Source of the DNA: Streptomyces sp. MA5143a
Lineage (GTDB): Bacteria > Actinomycetota > Actinomycetes > Streptomycetales > Streptomycetaceae
Assembly (NCBI RefSeq): GCF_900290235.1
Contig: NZ_OLMK01000038.1
Span: 30,942-94,941 of the forward strand
Reading direction: 5' to 3'
DNA: 64,000 nucleotides
Shown here: one piece after another, positions 51,011 through 60,419 of the stretch
Layout of the letters: each line of letters opens with the position of its first letter
Position numbering within the stretch: position 1 is the first letter of the stretch
Notes under the pieces: model-generated
The model's input: the letters and a program-made list of their open reading frames with translations, nothing else
Told to the model about the DNA's origin: nothing
The model's database searches: none
Position numbers and translations under genes: made by a program

Positions 51011-52107
51011 GAGGCCGCCGCCTCGGGCGTGTGGTGCCGGCCCGGGCCGGGCCCCGGGCCACGGCCCTGCCCCGGCCCGGGTCCGCGCACGGCGAGCCGG
51101 AAGCCGACACCCCGCAGGGTCTGGATCCACGCCGGGTCGCCCAGCTTGCGGCGCAGGGTGGCGACATGGACGTCCAGGGTCTTGGTGGGGCCCTGGTAGT
51201 GGTCGTCCCAGACGCGGTTGAGGATCTCCTGCCGGGAGTAGACCGCCCCCGGGTCCTCGGTGAGCAGCGCCAGCAGCTCGAACTCCTTCGGCGTCAGCGC
51301 GACCGGCACGTCCCCCACCCACACCTGCCGGGTCCGCCGGTCCACGACCAGCGGCCCGGGCGACGGCGCGGAACGGTCGCCCGCGCCGCCGGTGCCGCCC
51401 ACACCGGAGACGCCACGGGGTTCGGCCGGGGCCTGTTCGTAGGAGGGGGGTGCGTAGACAGGGGGCTCGTAGACGGGCGGCTCGTAGGAAGGGGGTTCGT
51501 GGACGGGAGGGCTGTAGGCGGGGGGTTCGTGGACGGGAGGGCTGTAGGCGGGGGGTTCGTGGACGGGAGGGCTGTAGGCAGGGGGTTCGTGGACGGTGTG
51601 GTCGCGGAGAGGGGGTTCGTGCACAGGGTGTTCGTTCACACGGGTGCCGTGCGCGGGCGTCTCGTACGCCGTCGCCCAGTCGTACTGGGGCGAGGCGCCG
51701 ATGTCGCGCCGCGCGCCGGTCGCGTCCCGTGGCCCCGCCTCCGGCCCGGGCCGTCGGTGTCGTCGGGACACCGCCCGGATCCGGGCCACCAGCTCGCGGA
51801 TGCTGAATGGTTTCGCCAGGTAGTCGTCGGCGCCCAGCTCCAGGCCCAGGACGCGGTCGGCCTCCTCGCCCCGCGCGCTGAGGATGATGATGGGGACGTC
51901 GGAGGACCGGCGGATGCCACGGCAGACGTCGATACCGTCCATGTCGGGCAGACCGAGATCCAGCAGGACGACATCGCCGTGCGGACCTCTCAAGCCGTCC
52001 GCGCCGGTGGCCACGTGGTGGACCGTCAGGCCGAAGTGGCGCAGCCCGTCGGTGAGCGGTTCGGCGATCGTCTCGTCGTCCTCGATGAGCAGCACTCGTA
52101 CGCCCAT
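51007..52107 (-). CDS. OmpR-type response regulator with a repeat-expanded linker
   Basis: Regulator of 366 residues instead of the usual 225-240. Residues 1-117 are the receiver (D10-D11, phosphorylated D50 in LLDLGLPDMDG, S77, K99). Residues about 118-243 are a proline-rich linker with a HEPPAYSPPV decapeptide repeated three times, from 30-bp DNA repeats. Residues about 245-340 are the winged helix (TPKEFELLALLTEDPGAVYSR ... VHVATLRRKLGD), followed by a Gly-Pro tail. ATG at 52107 gives the normal receiver start MGVRVLLIEDDE. It is divergent from the carbonic anhydrase gene. Confidence 0.93.
   Translation of the reverse strand: MGVRVLLIEDDETIAEPLTDGLRHFGLTVHHVATGADGLRGPHGDVVLLDLGLPDMDGIDVCRGIRRSSDVPIIILSARGEEADRVLGLELGADDYLAKPFSIRELVARIRAVSRRHRRPGPEAGPRDATGARRDIGASPQYDWATAYETPAHGTRVNEHPVHEPPLRDHTVHEPPAYSPPVHEPPAYSPPVHEPPAYSPPVHEPPSYEPPVYEPPVYAPPSYEQAPAEPRGVSGVGGTGGAGDRSAPSPGPLVVDRRTRQVWVGDVPVALTPKEFELLALLTEDPGAVYSRQEILNRVWDDHYQGPTKTLDVHVATLRRKLGDPAWIQTLRGVGFRLAVRGPGPGQGRGPGPGPGRHHTPEAAAS
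51491..51596 (-). repeat. Perfect 30-bp tandem repeat inside the response regulator gene
   Basis: Three units begin at 51491, 51521 and 51551, differing in one base, followed by a 16-base partial unit to 51596. The unit is a multiple of three, so copy-number change lengthens the linker without frameshift. Flanking sequence holds decayed units (PPSYEPPVYEPPVYAPP). Confidence 0.9.
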
Positions 52108-52382
52108 GGCGTCCTGTCTCTCCAAAGGGTCCGTACAACACGGTTCCCGTGCTGTGGGGTCGACCACGCTACAAGAGACCGAACAGTGATGCGCAGTGAA
52201 TCCGGAGCATTGTGAAATGACCCTCAGAAACCGCTTGTATTCAGCCGGTCGACCTGCGGAGAAGCGCGCCCTGGCTGAAATCTGTGGAAACCCTGGCGGC
52301 GTTTTAGTGTTCGCTTAACCTTCCTCTGGTCATCGCCCCCCTACGGTCGTCCTACCTGGTCGGAAGCAGCTAGGAGGGCAAG

Positions 52383-53039
52383 ATGAAGGCGTTGCTGGAT
52401 CGCGCCCGGTCGTTCAGGCGCCGGGTCGACTTCGAGAGCGACGAATACCGGAAACTCGCCGTCGGGCAATTTCCCGAGGCGTTGTTCATTACCTGCTCGG
52501 ACTCGCGGGTGATTCCCGCGCTGATCACCGGGGCGCGCCCCGGAGAGATATTCGAGCTACGGAATGCGGGCAACATCGTGCCGCCGCACGACGCGTACGG
52601 AGCGGCCTCCGGCGAGGCCGCCACCATCGAGTACGCACTGGAGGTGCTCGGCGTTCAGGACATCGTCGTCTGCGGGCACTCGCACTGCGGGGCGATGGGC
52701 GCGCTGAAGTACCGCGCCGACCTGTCCGGGCTGCCCCGGGTGGACGCGTGGCTCGACTACGCCCGCCCCGCGCTCGCCCCCGTCCTGCGCGACGGAGGCC
52801 CGGCGGACGGTGAGGACGGGCCCGTCACGGGGGTCGCCGCCGTGTCCGACGACCCCGCCCTGCGGGAGGTCGTCCAGCTGAACATCCGCAACCAGCTCGC
52901 CGTGCTCCGCGAGTACCCCGTCGCCCGGCAGCAACTGGACGCCGGACGGCTGCGGTTGCACGGCTGGTACTACGAGATCGACACCGGCACGATCCATGAA
53001 CTCGACGAGGACGGCGGCTTCGAGGTGCACGGCTCATGA
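52383..53039 (+). CDS. Beta-class carbonic anhydrase
   Basis: Zinc enzyme of 218 residues hydrating CO2. The zinc/catalytic set is visible: ITCSDSRVIP (Cys and the Asp-Arg pair) and CGHSHCGAMGAL (His and Cys). AGGAGG precedes the ATG. It overlaps the SulP transporter by ATGA, so hydration and bicarbonate transport are coupled. It is divergent from the two-component system across 275 bp. Confidence 0.95.
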   Translation: MKALLDRARSFRRRVDFESDEYRKLAVGQFPEALFITCSDSRVIPALITGARPGEIFELRNAGNIVPPHDAYGAASGEAATIEYALEVLGVQDIVVCGHSHCGAMGALKYRADLSGLPRVDAWLDYARPALAPVLRDGGPADGEDGPVTGVAAVSDDPALREVVQLNIRNQLAVLREYPVARQQLDAGRLRLHGWYYEIDTGTIHELDEDGGFEVHGS

Positions 53040-54901
53040 GCGGCGCACACGGCCGGCACGCGGCGGGCGCCCACCGGAGGCCCGCCGCGACCGACTGGCA
53101 CGGCGGCCCCGGGGGAGCGGAGTGGGGGCCGCCCTCGGCTCCGGCCCGGGAGACCCCCGCCTCGGCTGCGGTCCCGGATGCTCCCGCCGGGCCCTCCGCC
53201 TCGACGAAGCGTGCCGGGCGGGGCCGGGGCGGCGGCCGGGGCGGTGGGCGGGGCGACCTCGGTACCGAGATCACCGCCTCCCTCGTCGTGTTCCTCGTCG
53301 CGCTGCCGCTCTGCATCGGCGTGGCCGTCGCCTCCGGGGTCCCCGCCGAACTGGGCATCATCTCCGGGGTGATCGGCGGTCTCGTGGTCGGCGCGGCGCG
53401 CGGCAGCACCCTCCAGGTCAGCGGGCCGGCGGCCGGGCTCGCCGCACTGGTCGCCGAGACGGTGATGGAGTTCGGCGTCGCCATGCTCGGTGTCATCGTC
53501 CTCTTCTCCGGCATCCTCCAGATCGTGCTGGGCCTGGTCAGACTGGGCCGGATGTTCCAGGCGATCTCCCTAGCCGTCGTCCAGGGCATGCTCGCCGGCA
53601 TCGGACTGCCGCTGATGTTCAGCCAGCTGTACCCGATGACCGACGCCAAGGCGCCGGGCACCCCCATCGAGAACATGGCCGGAGTCCCCGCGCTGATCGC
53701 CGACACCGTGACCGATCCGCAGGCGCTCGTCGCCGCCGGGCTCGGCATCGTCACCGTCGTACTGAGCTTCCAGTGGAAGCGGCTGCCCGGTCCGGCCGCC
53801 GTCAAGAAGATCCCGGCCGCGCTCGTGGCGGTCGGCATCGGGATCGCCGTCGCCTCCCTGCCCGGCGTCGAGGTGCGGACGCTCCAGGTGGGCAACCTGC
53901 TGGCCTCCGTGGACGTACCCGGACCGGGACAGCTCGCCGGGCTCGCCGACGCGGGGATCATCACGGCGATCCTCACGTTCACGGTGATCGCCTCGGCGGA
54001 GAGCCTGTTCACCGCCGCCGCGGTGGACCGGATGCACGACGGGCCGCGCACCCGCTACAACACCGAGCTGATCGCGCAGGGCGCGGGCAACACGGTCGCC
54101 GGTCTCCTCGGCGCGCTGCCCATCACCGCCGTCGTCGCCCGGAGTTCGGCGAATGTGCAGGCCGGGGCCAAGACACGGCTCTCCCGTACGCTCCACGGGC
54201 TCTGGCTGCTCGCCTTCGCGCTGCTGCTGCCGCAGGTGCTCGCCCTCATCCCGATCTCCGTGCTCGCGGGCGTGCTGGTGCACAGCGGGTGGAAACTGTT
54301 CGCGCCGGAGGAGTTCCCCAAGATGTGGCGGCAGGACCGCGGGGAGTTCGCCGTCATGACGCTGACGACGCTCGTGATCACGGCGACGGCGCTGCTCGAA
54401 GGGGTGCTGTTCGGGCTCGCGGCGGGTGTCGTGCTGGCCGCGCTGCGGATGTCGCAGACCGTGGTGCGGCAGCACATCGAGGACGACACGGCGAAGGTCG
54501 TCATGGCGGGCAACGCGACGTTTCTGCGGTTGCCGCGGTTGATCGACGCGTTGGAGAACGCGGCGGCCTCCGGGAAGCCGCGGATCCGGCTCGATCTGCT
54601 GGGGGTCACGCATCTCGACCATGCGTGCCGTAGCCAGGTGGAGGAGTTCGTGGCGCAGCAGCGGGGAGGGGGGGTGCGGGTCGAACTGCTGATGCCGGAG
54701 CTGACGGGGTCGGTCCCCGAGGGGCGGGGGGCGGAGCGGGGGGCGGTGCCGCCGCGGCCGGAGGCTCCGCCTGTGCCTGTGCCGGCGGCGGCGGTGCAGG
54801 TGCCGGCCGGGTCGGCCGGGCCCGGGCCCGATGCCGAGTGGTTCTATCTCGACACGCGGCCGATGCCGGAGGGGGTGGAGGAGGCTCGGGCCGGTTGGTA
54901 G
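53036..54901 (+). CDS. SulP family anion transporter, probable bicarbonate transporter
   Basis: Membrane protein of 621 residues. After a long Arg/Gly-rich cytoplasmic N-terminus come ten or more helices beginning EITASLVVFLVALPLCIGVAVASG, and a STAS-like domain near 510-560 (LGVTHLDHACRSQVEEFV). A proline-rich tail follows. SulP proteins carry bicarbonate or sulfate; coupling to carbonic anhydrase favours bicarbonate. Confidence 0.92.
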   Translation: MSGAHGRHAAGAHRRPAATDWHGGPGGAEWGPPSAPARETPASAAVPDAPAGPSASTKRAGRGRGGGRGGGRGDLGTEITASLVVFLVALPLCIGVAVASGVPAELGIISGVIGGLVVGAARGSTLQVSGPAAGLAALVAETVMEFGVAMLGVIVLFSGILQIVLGLVRLGRMFQAISLAVVQGMLAGIGLPLMFSQLYPMTDAKAPGTPIENMAGVPALIADTVTDPQALVAAGLGIVTVVLSFQWKRLPGPAAVKKIPAALVAVGIGIAVASLPGVEVRTLQVGNLLASVDVPGPGQLAGLADAGIITAILTFTVIASAESLFTAAAVDRMHDGPRTRYNTELIAQGAGNTVAGLLGALPITAVVARSSANVQAGAKTRLSRTLHGLWLLAFALLLPQVLALIPISVLAGVLVHSGWKLFAPEEFPKMWRQDRGEFAVMTLTTLVITATALLEGVLFGLAAGVVLAALRMSQTVVRQHIEDDTAKVVMAGNATFLRLPRLIDALENAAASGKPRIRLDLLGVTHLDHACRSQVEEFVAQQRGGGVRVELLMPELTGSVPEGRGAERGAVPPRPEAPPVPVPAAAVQVPAGSAGPGPDAEWFYLDTRPMPEGVEEARAGW

Positions 54902-54962
54902 GGCGCCTTCCAGCTCGGGGGCGGGGGTGCGTCGGCGAGTGCGGCGTCCGTCGTGGTCGCTC

Positions 54963-55082
54963 GCGCAGTTCCCCGCGCCCCTGAGAAGCCGGGGCTGCGC
55001 CCCGCTTCCCCCGCGGCCCGCGGCCCGCGGGCACCGGCGGTTCCCGCGCCCCTGGGAGGCCGGGCTGCGCCCCGCTTCCCCC
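54963..55082 (+). repeat. Dispersed intergenic repeat, copies 3 and 4
   Basis: The 20-mer GCGCAGTTCCCCGCGCCCCT starts at 54963. A block of about 43 bp (54969-55012) is repeated at 55041-55082 with a few changes (CTGAGAAGCCGGGGCTGCG against CTGGGAGGCCGGGCTGCG). This fills most of the 286-bp gap between the SulP and SDR genes; no gene is visible there. Confidence 0.8.
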
Positions 55083-55187
55083 ACGGCTCGGAAGCCGGTC
55101 CGGGGCGTGTCTCACCCGCAGACAAGCGTGCCGCCTGCTCCTACGCTGGCGGTGTCGGGAACGCTTCGCTTTCGGGAGGGTGGCGGT

Positions 55188-56120
55188 ATGGCCGGGTGGA
55201 ACGTGGGCGACATTCCGGTGCAGCGCGGTCGTGTCGCCGTCGTGACCGGTGCCAACAGTGGCATCGGGTACGTCGCCGCCCGTGAACTCGCCCGGCGCGG
55301 GGCCCGGGTCGTGCTCGCCTGCCGCAGTGAGGCGCGGGGTCTCGCCGCCCTGGAGCGGATGAGGGGCGAGGTGCCCGGCGGCCATGTCGAGCTGTTGCGG
55401 CTGGACCTCGGGGACCTCGCCTCCGTGCGGGAGTTCGCCGCCGCGTACGAGGAGACGTACGAGCGGCTCGACCTGCTGATCAACAACGCGGGTGTGATGG
55501 CCGTGGCCGAGGGCCGTACCGCCGACGGGTTCGAGACGCAGTTCGGCACCAACCACCTCGGGCACTTCGCGCTCACCGGCCTGCTGGCGCCCCTGCTGCT
55601 CGCCACCGCCGGCGCGCGGGTCGTGACCCTCTCCAGCGGGATGCACCTGCGCGCCAACATCGACCTCGACGACCTGGACACCGCGCGCACGTACGGGCGC
55701 TGGCTGGCGTACGGCCGTTCCAAGACGGCCAATCTGCTGTTCACGCACGAGCTGGCCCGGCGGCTCGCGGCGGCCGGTTCCGACGTCGTCGCCGCGGCCG
55801 CCCACCCCGGCTACGCGGCGACGAACCTCCAGACCGCCGGGGCCAAGGCGGAGGGCCGCAAGGGCACCGAGCGGTTCATGCGGGTCGGCAACCGGTTCTT
55901 CGCCCAGTCCGCCGACGCGGGCGCCCTGCCCACGCTGTACGCGGCCACCGCGCCCGGCGTCGCCCCCGACTCCTTCATCGGCCCCCGGTTCCTGATGTGG
56001 GGCGGCGCGACCGCCGGGTCGCCGCGCGCCCCCTGGACCCTCGACGACCGGGCCGGTGAACTCCTCTGGGAACGCTCGGAGCGGCTGACCGGGGTGACGT
56101 TCGACCAGCTGAAGTCCTGA
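55188..56120 (+). CDS. Short-chain dehydrogenase/reductase
   Basis: NAD(P)-dependent oxidoreductase of 310 residues like retinol dehydrogenases. The cofactor loop is VTGANSGIGYVAA, with NNAG, the catalytic serine in LSSGMH and YGRSKTANL giving Tyr and Lys. GGGAGGG lies 7 bases before the ATG. Monocistronic, closed by the hairpin at 56162-56196. Substrate unknown. Confidence 0.92.
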   Translation: MAGWNVGDIPVQRGRVAVVTGANSGIGYVAARELARRGARVVLACRSEARGLAALERMRGEVPGGHVELLRLDLGDLASVREFAAAYEETYERLDLLINNAGVMAVAEGRTADGFETQFGTNHLGHFALTGLLAPLLLATAGARVVTLSSGMHLRANIDLDDLDTARTYGRWLAYGRSKTANLLFTHELARRLAAAGSDVVAAAAHPGYAATNLQTAGAKAEGRKGTERFMRVGNRFFAQSADAGALPTLYAATAPGVAPDSFIGPRFLMWGGATAGSPRAPWTLDDRAGELLWERSERLTGVTFDQLKS

Positions 56121-56161
56121 GCCGGGGCCGCGGCGCCCCGTACCCGCCGGGGTGAACGCGG

Positions 56162-56196
56162 CGGCGCCGGAACGGTGCGTGTCCGTTCCGGCGCCG
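56162..56196. terminator. Bidirectional hairpin between SDR and nirD
   Basis: Fourteen-base perfect arms CGGCGCCGGAACGG and CCGTTCCGGCGCCG around a 7-base loop, between two convergent stops. Confidence 0.8.
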
Positions 56197-56219
56197 GAGC
56201 CCCTCAGTGACGGGCGGGT

Positions 56220-56570
56220 TTACGACGCCCGCACCTCGTACGTCCTGATGCGCACCGCCTCGTCGTCGAGGCACTGCCCGGTTCCCAGGTCGAAGCGCTG
56301 CTTCAGCAGGGGGGAGGCGACGAACGGCCGGCCCTGGTGCGAGCCGGTGAGGCCGCGGGAGAGGACCGCCGCGCCGCCGAACGGGTCGCGGTTGTCGATC
56401 GCGTACAGGGTGCCCGCGCGGTCGCGGAACAGGGCCACCTGCTCGCCGTCGGGCAGCAGGGCCGCCACACCGCGGCCCGGCAGCAGGGCCCTCAGGTCGC
56501 AGACCGTGAGCCAGCCGTCGGTGAGCCGCAGTTGGACCTTCAGGTCGGTGGTCTCGGGTGCCAGGGTCAT
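56220..56570 (-). CDS. nirD: Nitrite reductase small subunit
   Basis: Rieske-like-fold subunit of 116 residues of assimilatory NADH-nitrite reductase. It has WLTVCDLRALLPGRGVAALL and the YAIDNRDPFGGAAVLSRGL loop; NirD usually lacks the cluster cysteines, as here. ATG overlaps the nirB stop (ATGA). Confidence 0.95.
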   Translation of the reverse strand: MTLAPETTDLKVQLRLTDGWLTVCDLRALLPGRGVAALLPDGEQVALFRDRAGTLYAIDNRDPFGGAAVLSRGLTGSHQGRPFVASPLLKQRFDLGTGQCLDDEAVRIRTYEVRAS

Positions 56571-59182
56571 CGCTGGGCGGTTCCTTCCAGGACGTCTTCG
56601 GCGGGGCGCAGGCCGATGGACAGGAGCGGCAGGTCGGGCTTGATCTGGTCGCGCTCGGGCACGAAGCCCACGACCGGGTCGGGGGTGTCCGGCGCGTTCA
56701 CGAAGGACACGAACCGGGCGAGCTTCTCGGGGTCGTTGATGGTGTCGGCCCACTCGTCGCGGTAGTGGGAGACGTGCGCGGCCATCAGCGACTCCAGCTC
56801 CTCGCAGATACCGAGGGAGTCCTCCACCACCACGTCCCGTACGTGGTCCAGTCCGCCGGGGATCCGCTCCAGCCAGGTCGACGTGCGCTCCAGGCGGTCC
56901 GCCGTGCGGATGTAGAACATCAGGAAACGGTCGATCAGGCGGATCAGCTCGGCGTCGGAGAGGTCCTGCGCCAGCAGGTCCGCGTGGCGCGGGGTGGCGC
57001 CGCCGTTGCCGCCGACGTACAGGTTCCAGCCGTTGGTGGTGGCGATGACGCCGAAGTCCTTCGACTGGGCCTCGGCGCACTCGCGGGCGCACCCGGAGAC
57101 CGCCGACTTGAGCTTGTGCGGGGAGCGCAGACCCCGGTAGCGCAGCTCCAGGTCGATCGCCATGCGGACGGAGTCCTGGACGCCGTAGCGGCACCAGGTC
57201 TGCCCGACGCAGGACTTCACCGTACGCAGGGACTTGCCGTACGCGTGGCCCGACTCGAAGCCGGCGTCCACCAACCGGGTCCAGATCAGCGGGAGTTGCT
57301 CGACACGGGCGCCGAACATGTCGATCCGCTGACCACCGGTGATCTTGGTGTAGAGGCCGAAGTCGCGGGCGATCTCCCCGATGACGATCAGGCCCTCGGG
57401 GGTGATCTCACCGCCGGGGATGCGGGGGACGACCGAGTACGAACCGTTCTTCTGGAGGTTGGCGAGGAAGTGGTCGTTGGTGTCCTGGAGGGCCGCCTGC
57501 TCGCTGTCCAGGACGTAGACGTCGGCGCCGATCGTCGGGGCGAGGGAGGCGATGATCGAGCCGACGGCCGGCTTGCAGATCTCGCAGCCGTCGCCGCCCC
57601 GGGCCTCCTCGCGGCCGTAGCGGTCCAGCAGGTCCTGGTACGTGTTGATGCGCAGCGCCAGGACGATCTCGTACAGCTCCTCGCGGGTCTGCGAGAAGCA
57701 GGCGCACAGGCCCTTGTCGACGACGACGCCGCCGGCCTCCAGCTCGGCGTTGACCAGCTGGCCGAGGACCTTCACACAGGAGCCGCAGGTCGTACCGGCC
57801 TTGGTGCACTTCTTCACCTCGGGCACGGTGGTGCACTTGTGCTCGGTGACGGCCTCGCGGATCGTGCCCTTGCGGACGTTGTTGCACGAGCAGATGATCG
57901 CGTCGTCCGGCAGCGCGGTCGGGCCGAGCTGGGCGGACTCCCCGGCACCGGCGGGCAGCACCAGCGACTCGGGGGAGACCGGCGGCACCGACCCGGTGAA
58001 CGCCTTCAGCGTGCCGTACGCCTCCGCGTCGCCGACCAGGATGCCGCCGAGGAGCGTGCCGTCCCGGCCGATGACCAGCTTCTTGTACAGGCCCGAGCGG
58101 GAGTCGGAGTAGACGACGTCCAGGCAGTCCTCGGCGGTGCCGTGCGCGTCACCGAAGGACGCCACGTCCACGCCGAGCAGCTTCAGCTTGGTGGACAGGT
58201 CGGCACCCGTGAACGACAACTGCTCGGCCTCGTCGGCGGCGATGGTCGCGGCGGCCGTCTCGGCCTGCTCGTAACCGGGGGCCACCAGCCCGTACACCCG
58301 GCCGTCGGCGGCCAGCGCGCACTCGCCGATCGCGAAGACGTTCGGGTCGGAGACCGTACGGCACTGCTCGTCGACGGTGATGCCGCCGCGCTCGCCGACC
58401 GTCAGACCGCAGTCGCGGGCGAGCTGGTCGCGGGGGCGGACACCGGCGGAGAACACCACCATGTCGGTGGCGAGTTCGGAGCCGTCGGACAGCTTCATCC
58501 CGGTGACCGCGCCGTCCTCGCCGACGACGATCTCCTGCGTGCCCACCCCGGTGTGCACGGACAGGCCCATCTCCTCGATGGTCCGCAGCAGCGCCGCGCC
58601 GCCGCCCTCGTCGACCTGCACCGGCATCAGCCGCGGCGCGAACTCCACGATGTGCGACTCGATCCCGAGGCCCTTGAGAGCACCCGCGGCCTCCAGGCCG
58701 AGCAGACCGCCGCCGACCACGGCACCCACCCGCGCCCGGCTCCCCGCGTACTCCTCGATCGCGAGGAGGTCCTCGATGGTGCGGTAGACGAAGCAGCCCT
58801 CGGCGTCCTTGTTCGGAACGGGCGGCACGAACGGGTACGAGCCGGTGGCGAGGACGAGGACGTCGTACTCGAAGACCTGCCCGGACCGCGCGGTGACCTT
58901 GCGGGCCTCGCGGTCCACGGTCTCGGCGGGGTCGCCGACGTACAGCTCGATGCCGTGGCTCTCGATGAACGCCATGTCCGTCATCGACAGGTCCTCGGGC
59001 GTCTTGCCCGAGAAGTACGAGGTCAATGCCACACGGTCATAGGCGGGGCGCGGCTCCTCGCAGAGCACGACCACGCGGTGCGTGGCGGTCAGGCCGCGCT
59101 CGGCGAGCGCTTCGAGGAAGCGCTGGCCGACCATGCCATGGCCGACGAGCACGATCGTGGGGTTCGCCCCAGTGGCGGTCAT
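56567..59182 (-). CDS. nirB: Nitrite reductase large subunit
   Basis: Siroheme enzyme of 871 residues reducing nitrite to ammonia. FAD and NAD binding domains (LVGHGMVGQRFLEAL, GAVVGGGLLGLEAAGAL), two BFD-like [2Fe-2S] parts (CSCNNVRKGTI ... CGSC, CACFSQTREEL), and the siroheme/[4Fe-4S] cysteines CVGQTWC/SGCARECAEAQ. GGAGG precedes the ATG, which overlaps the flavoprotein stop (TGATG). Confidence 0.97.
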   Translation of the reverse strand: MTATGANPTIVLVGHGMVGQRFLEALAERGLTATHRVVVLCEEPRPAYDRVALTSYFSGKTPEDLSMTDMAFIESHGIELYVGDPAETVDREARKVTARSGQVFEYDVLVLATGSYPFVPPVPNKDAEGCFVYRTIEDLLAIEEYAGSRARVGAVVGGGLLGLEAAGALKGLGIESHIVEFAPRLMPVQVDEGGGAALLRTIEEMGLSVHTGVGTQEIVVGEDGAVTGMKLSDGSELATDMVVFSAGVRPRDQLARDCGLTVGERGGITVDEQCRTVSDPNVFAIGECALAADGRVYGLVAPGYEQAETAAATIAADEAEQLSFTGADLSTKLKLLGVDVASFGDAHGTAEDCLDVVYSDSRSGLYKKLVIGRDGTLLGGILVGDAEAYGTLKAFTGSVPPVSPESLVLPAGAGESAQLGPTALPDDAIICSCNNVRKGTIREAVTEHKCTTVPEVKKCTKAGTTCGSCVKVLGQLVNAELEAGGVVVDKGLCACFSQTREELYEIVLALRINTYQDLLDRYGREEARGGDGCEICKPAVGSIIASLAPTIGADVYVLDSEQAALQDTNDHFLANLQKNGSYSVVPRIPGGEITPEGLIVIGEIARDFGLYTKITGGQRIDMFGARVEQLPLIWTRLVDAGFESGHAYGKSLRTVKSCVGQTWCRYGVQDSVRMAIDLELRYRGLRSPHKLKSAVSGCARECAEAQSKDFGVIATTNGWNLYVGGNGGATPRHADLLAQDLSDAELIRLIDRFLMFYIRTADRLERTSTWLERIPGGLDHVRDVVVEDSLGICEELESLMAAHVSHYRDEWADTINDPEKLARFVSFVNAPDTPDPVVGFVPERDQIKPDLPLLSIGLRPAEDVLEGTAQR

Positions 59183-60396
59183 CAGGAGCCTCCATCGTTG
59201 GTGAGCAGGTGGAGCAGAGGGCCGTTGTCGGGGAGCGGCTCTGCTCCCTCCCAGGCGCGGGCGAGCGCGCCGACGGTGCCGAGTTCGCCGACGAGCACCC
59301 CGCCGACCAGGCGGTCGTCGCGGACGACGACCTTGCGGTAGGTGCCGCGGGTGGCGTCCGCGAGCTGGATGACGTCGTCACCGGGCCGGGGGTCGGGCTC
59401 GCCGAACGCGGCGAGATCGAGGAAGTCCTGACCGGCGAGCGTCAGCCGGGTCAGGGCGCGGGTGCCGGTGTAGCGGGAGCCCGCGTCCCCCGCCAGCAGC
59501 TCGGCGAGCACGTCGGCCTGTTCGAGCGCCGGGGTGGCGAGCCCGTAGACCGTGCCCCCGAACTGGGCGCAGTCGCCGATCGCGTGGATGTGCGGGTCGG
59601 AGGTGCGCAGCTCCTCGTCGACGATGACGCCCTTGTGCACCGCGAGTCCCGCGTCCTGGGCGAGACCCACACGGGGGTGGACTCCGCAGGCGATGACCAC
59701 GAGGTCCGCGTCGAGCGCGTATCCGTCGGCCAGCGACACCGACCGCACGGTCCCGCCGACGCTGCGCACGGCACGCACCCGGGTCTCGGTGTGCACCTCG
59801 ACACCCAGTTCGGCGAGATGCCGGCGGACCAGCTTCGACGCCGACGGGTCGAGCTGGCGCTCCATCAGCCGCTCGCCCTGCTGGGCGAGGACGACCTGGG
59901 CGCCGCGCTGGGCGAGGGCCCGCGACGCGGACACACCGAGCAGCCCGCCGCCGATGACGACGGCCCGTACGCCCGGCCGCACCGCCTTCGAGAGGCCCAG
60001 GCAGTCGTCCATGGTCCGGAAGGCGTGCACACCCTCGGGGAACTCGTGCCGCTCGGGGTCCCACAGGCCGCGCAGCGGCGGCAGCACGGGGTTCGAACCG
60101 GTCGCGAGGACGAGGGTGTCGTAGGCGATCTCCGTACCGTCCGCGAGATGCACGGCTCGCGTCTCGCGGTCGATGCTGACGACCCGGCCGCGGGTCAGCC
60201 GAGGGGGCGTGGGCAGCGCGATGACCTCGGGCGCGTACCGCCCGGCCAGGACATCGGCGAGCAGCACCCGGTTGTACGGTGTGTGCTCCTCCTCGCCCAC
60301 CAGGGTGGCGGGCACACCGAGCTCTCCCAGCCGCCGGGCGAGACGTACGCCCGCGAGGCCGGAGCCGATCACCACCACACGCTCATTCGAGGTCAT
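59182..60396 (-). CDS. FAD/NAD(P)-dependent oxidoreductase of the nitrite operon
   Basis: Flavoprotein of 404 residues similar to the N-terminal half of NirB and to NasB-type reductases: VVVIGSGLAGVRLARRLGELG for FAD, VVIGGGLLGVSASRAL for NAD(P)H, and IHAIGDCAQFGG. It lacks iron-sulfur domains, so it probably passes electrons to nitrite or nitrate reductase. First gene of the operon, with a GlnR-type box directly upstream. Confidence 0.9.
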   Translation of the reverse strand: MTSNERVVVIGSGLAGVRLARRLGELGVPATLVGEEEHTPYNRVLLADVLAGRYAPEVIALPTPPRLTRGRVVSIDRETRAVHLADGTEIAYDTLVLATGSNPVLPPLRGLWDPERHEFPEGVHAFRTMDDCLGLSKAVRPGVRAVVIGGGLLGVSASRALAQRGAQVVLAQQGERLMERQLDPSASKLVRRHLAELGVEVHTETRVRAVRSVGGTVRSVSLADGYALDADLVVIACGVHPRVGLAQDAGLAVHKGVIVDEELRTSDPHIHAIGDCAQFGGTVYGLATPALEQADVLAELLAGDAGSRYTGTRALTRLTLAGQDFLDLAAFGEPDPRPGDDVIQLADATRGTYRKVVVRDDRLVGGVLVGELGTVGALARAWEGAEPLPDNGPLLHLLTNDGGS

Positions 60397-60419
60397 GTCC
60401 TTGAGCGTGCGGTGCCGGT

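Noticed and set aside
52280..52345. GTTCGCTTAAC-like sequence upstream of carbonic anhydrase resembling a PHO box
   Set aside because: Only one half-site is similar to GTTCACC and the second 11-bp unit does not match, so a PhoP site is not supported.
56558..59341. Long open frames opposite nirB, and similarly 42889-45732 opposite ppdK
   Set aside because: Composition and lack of motifs show they are mirrors of the real genes.
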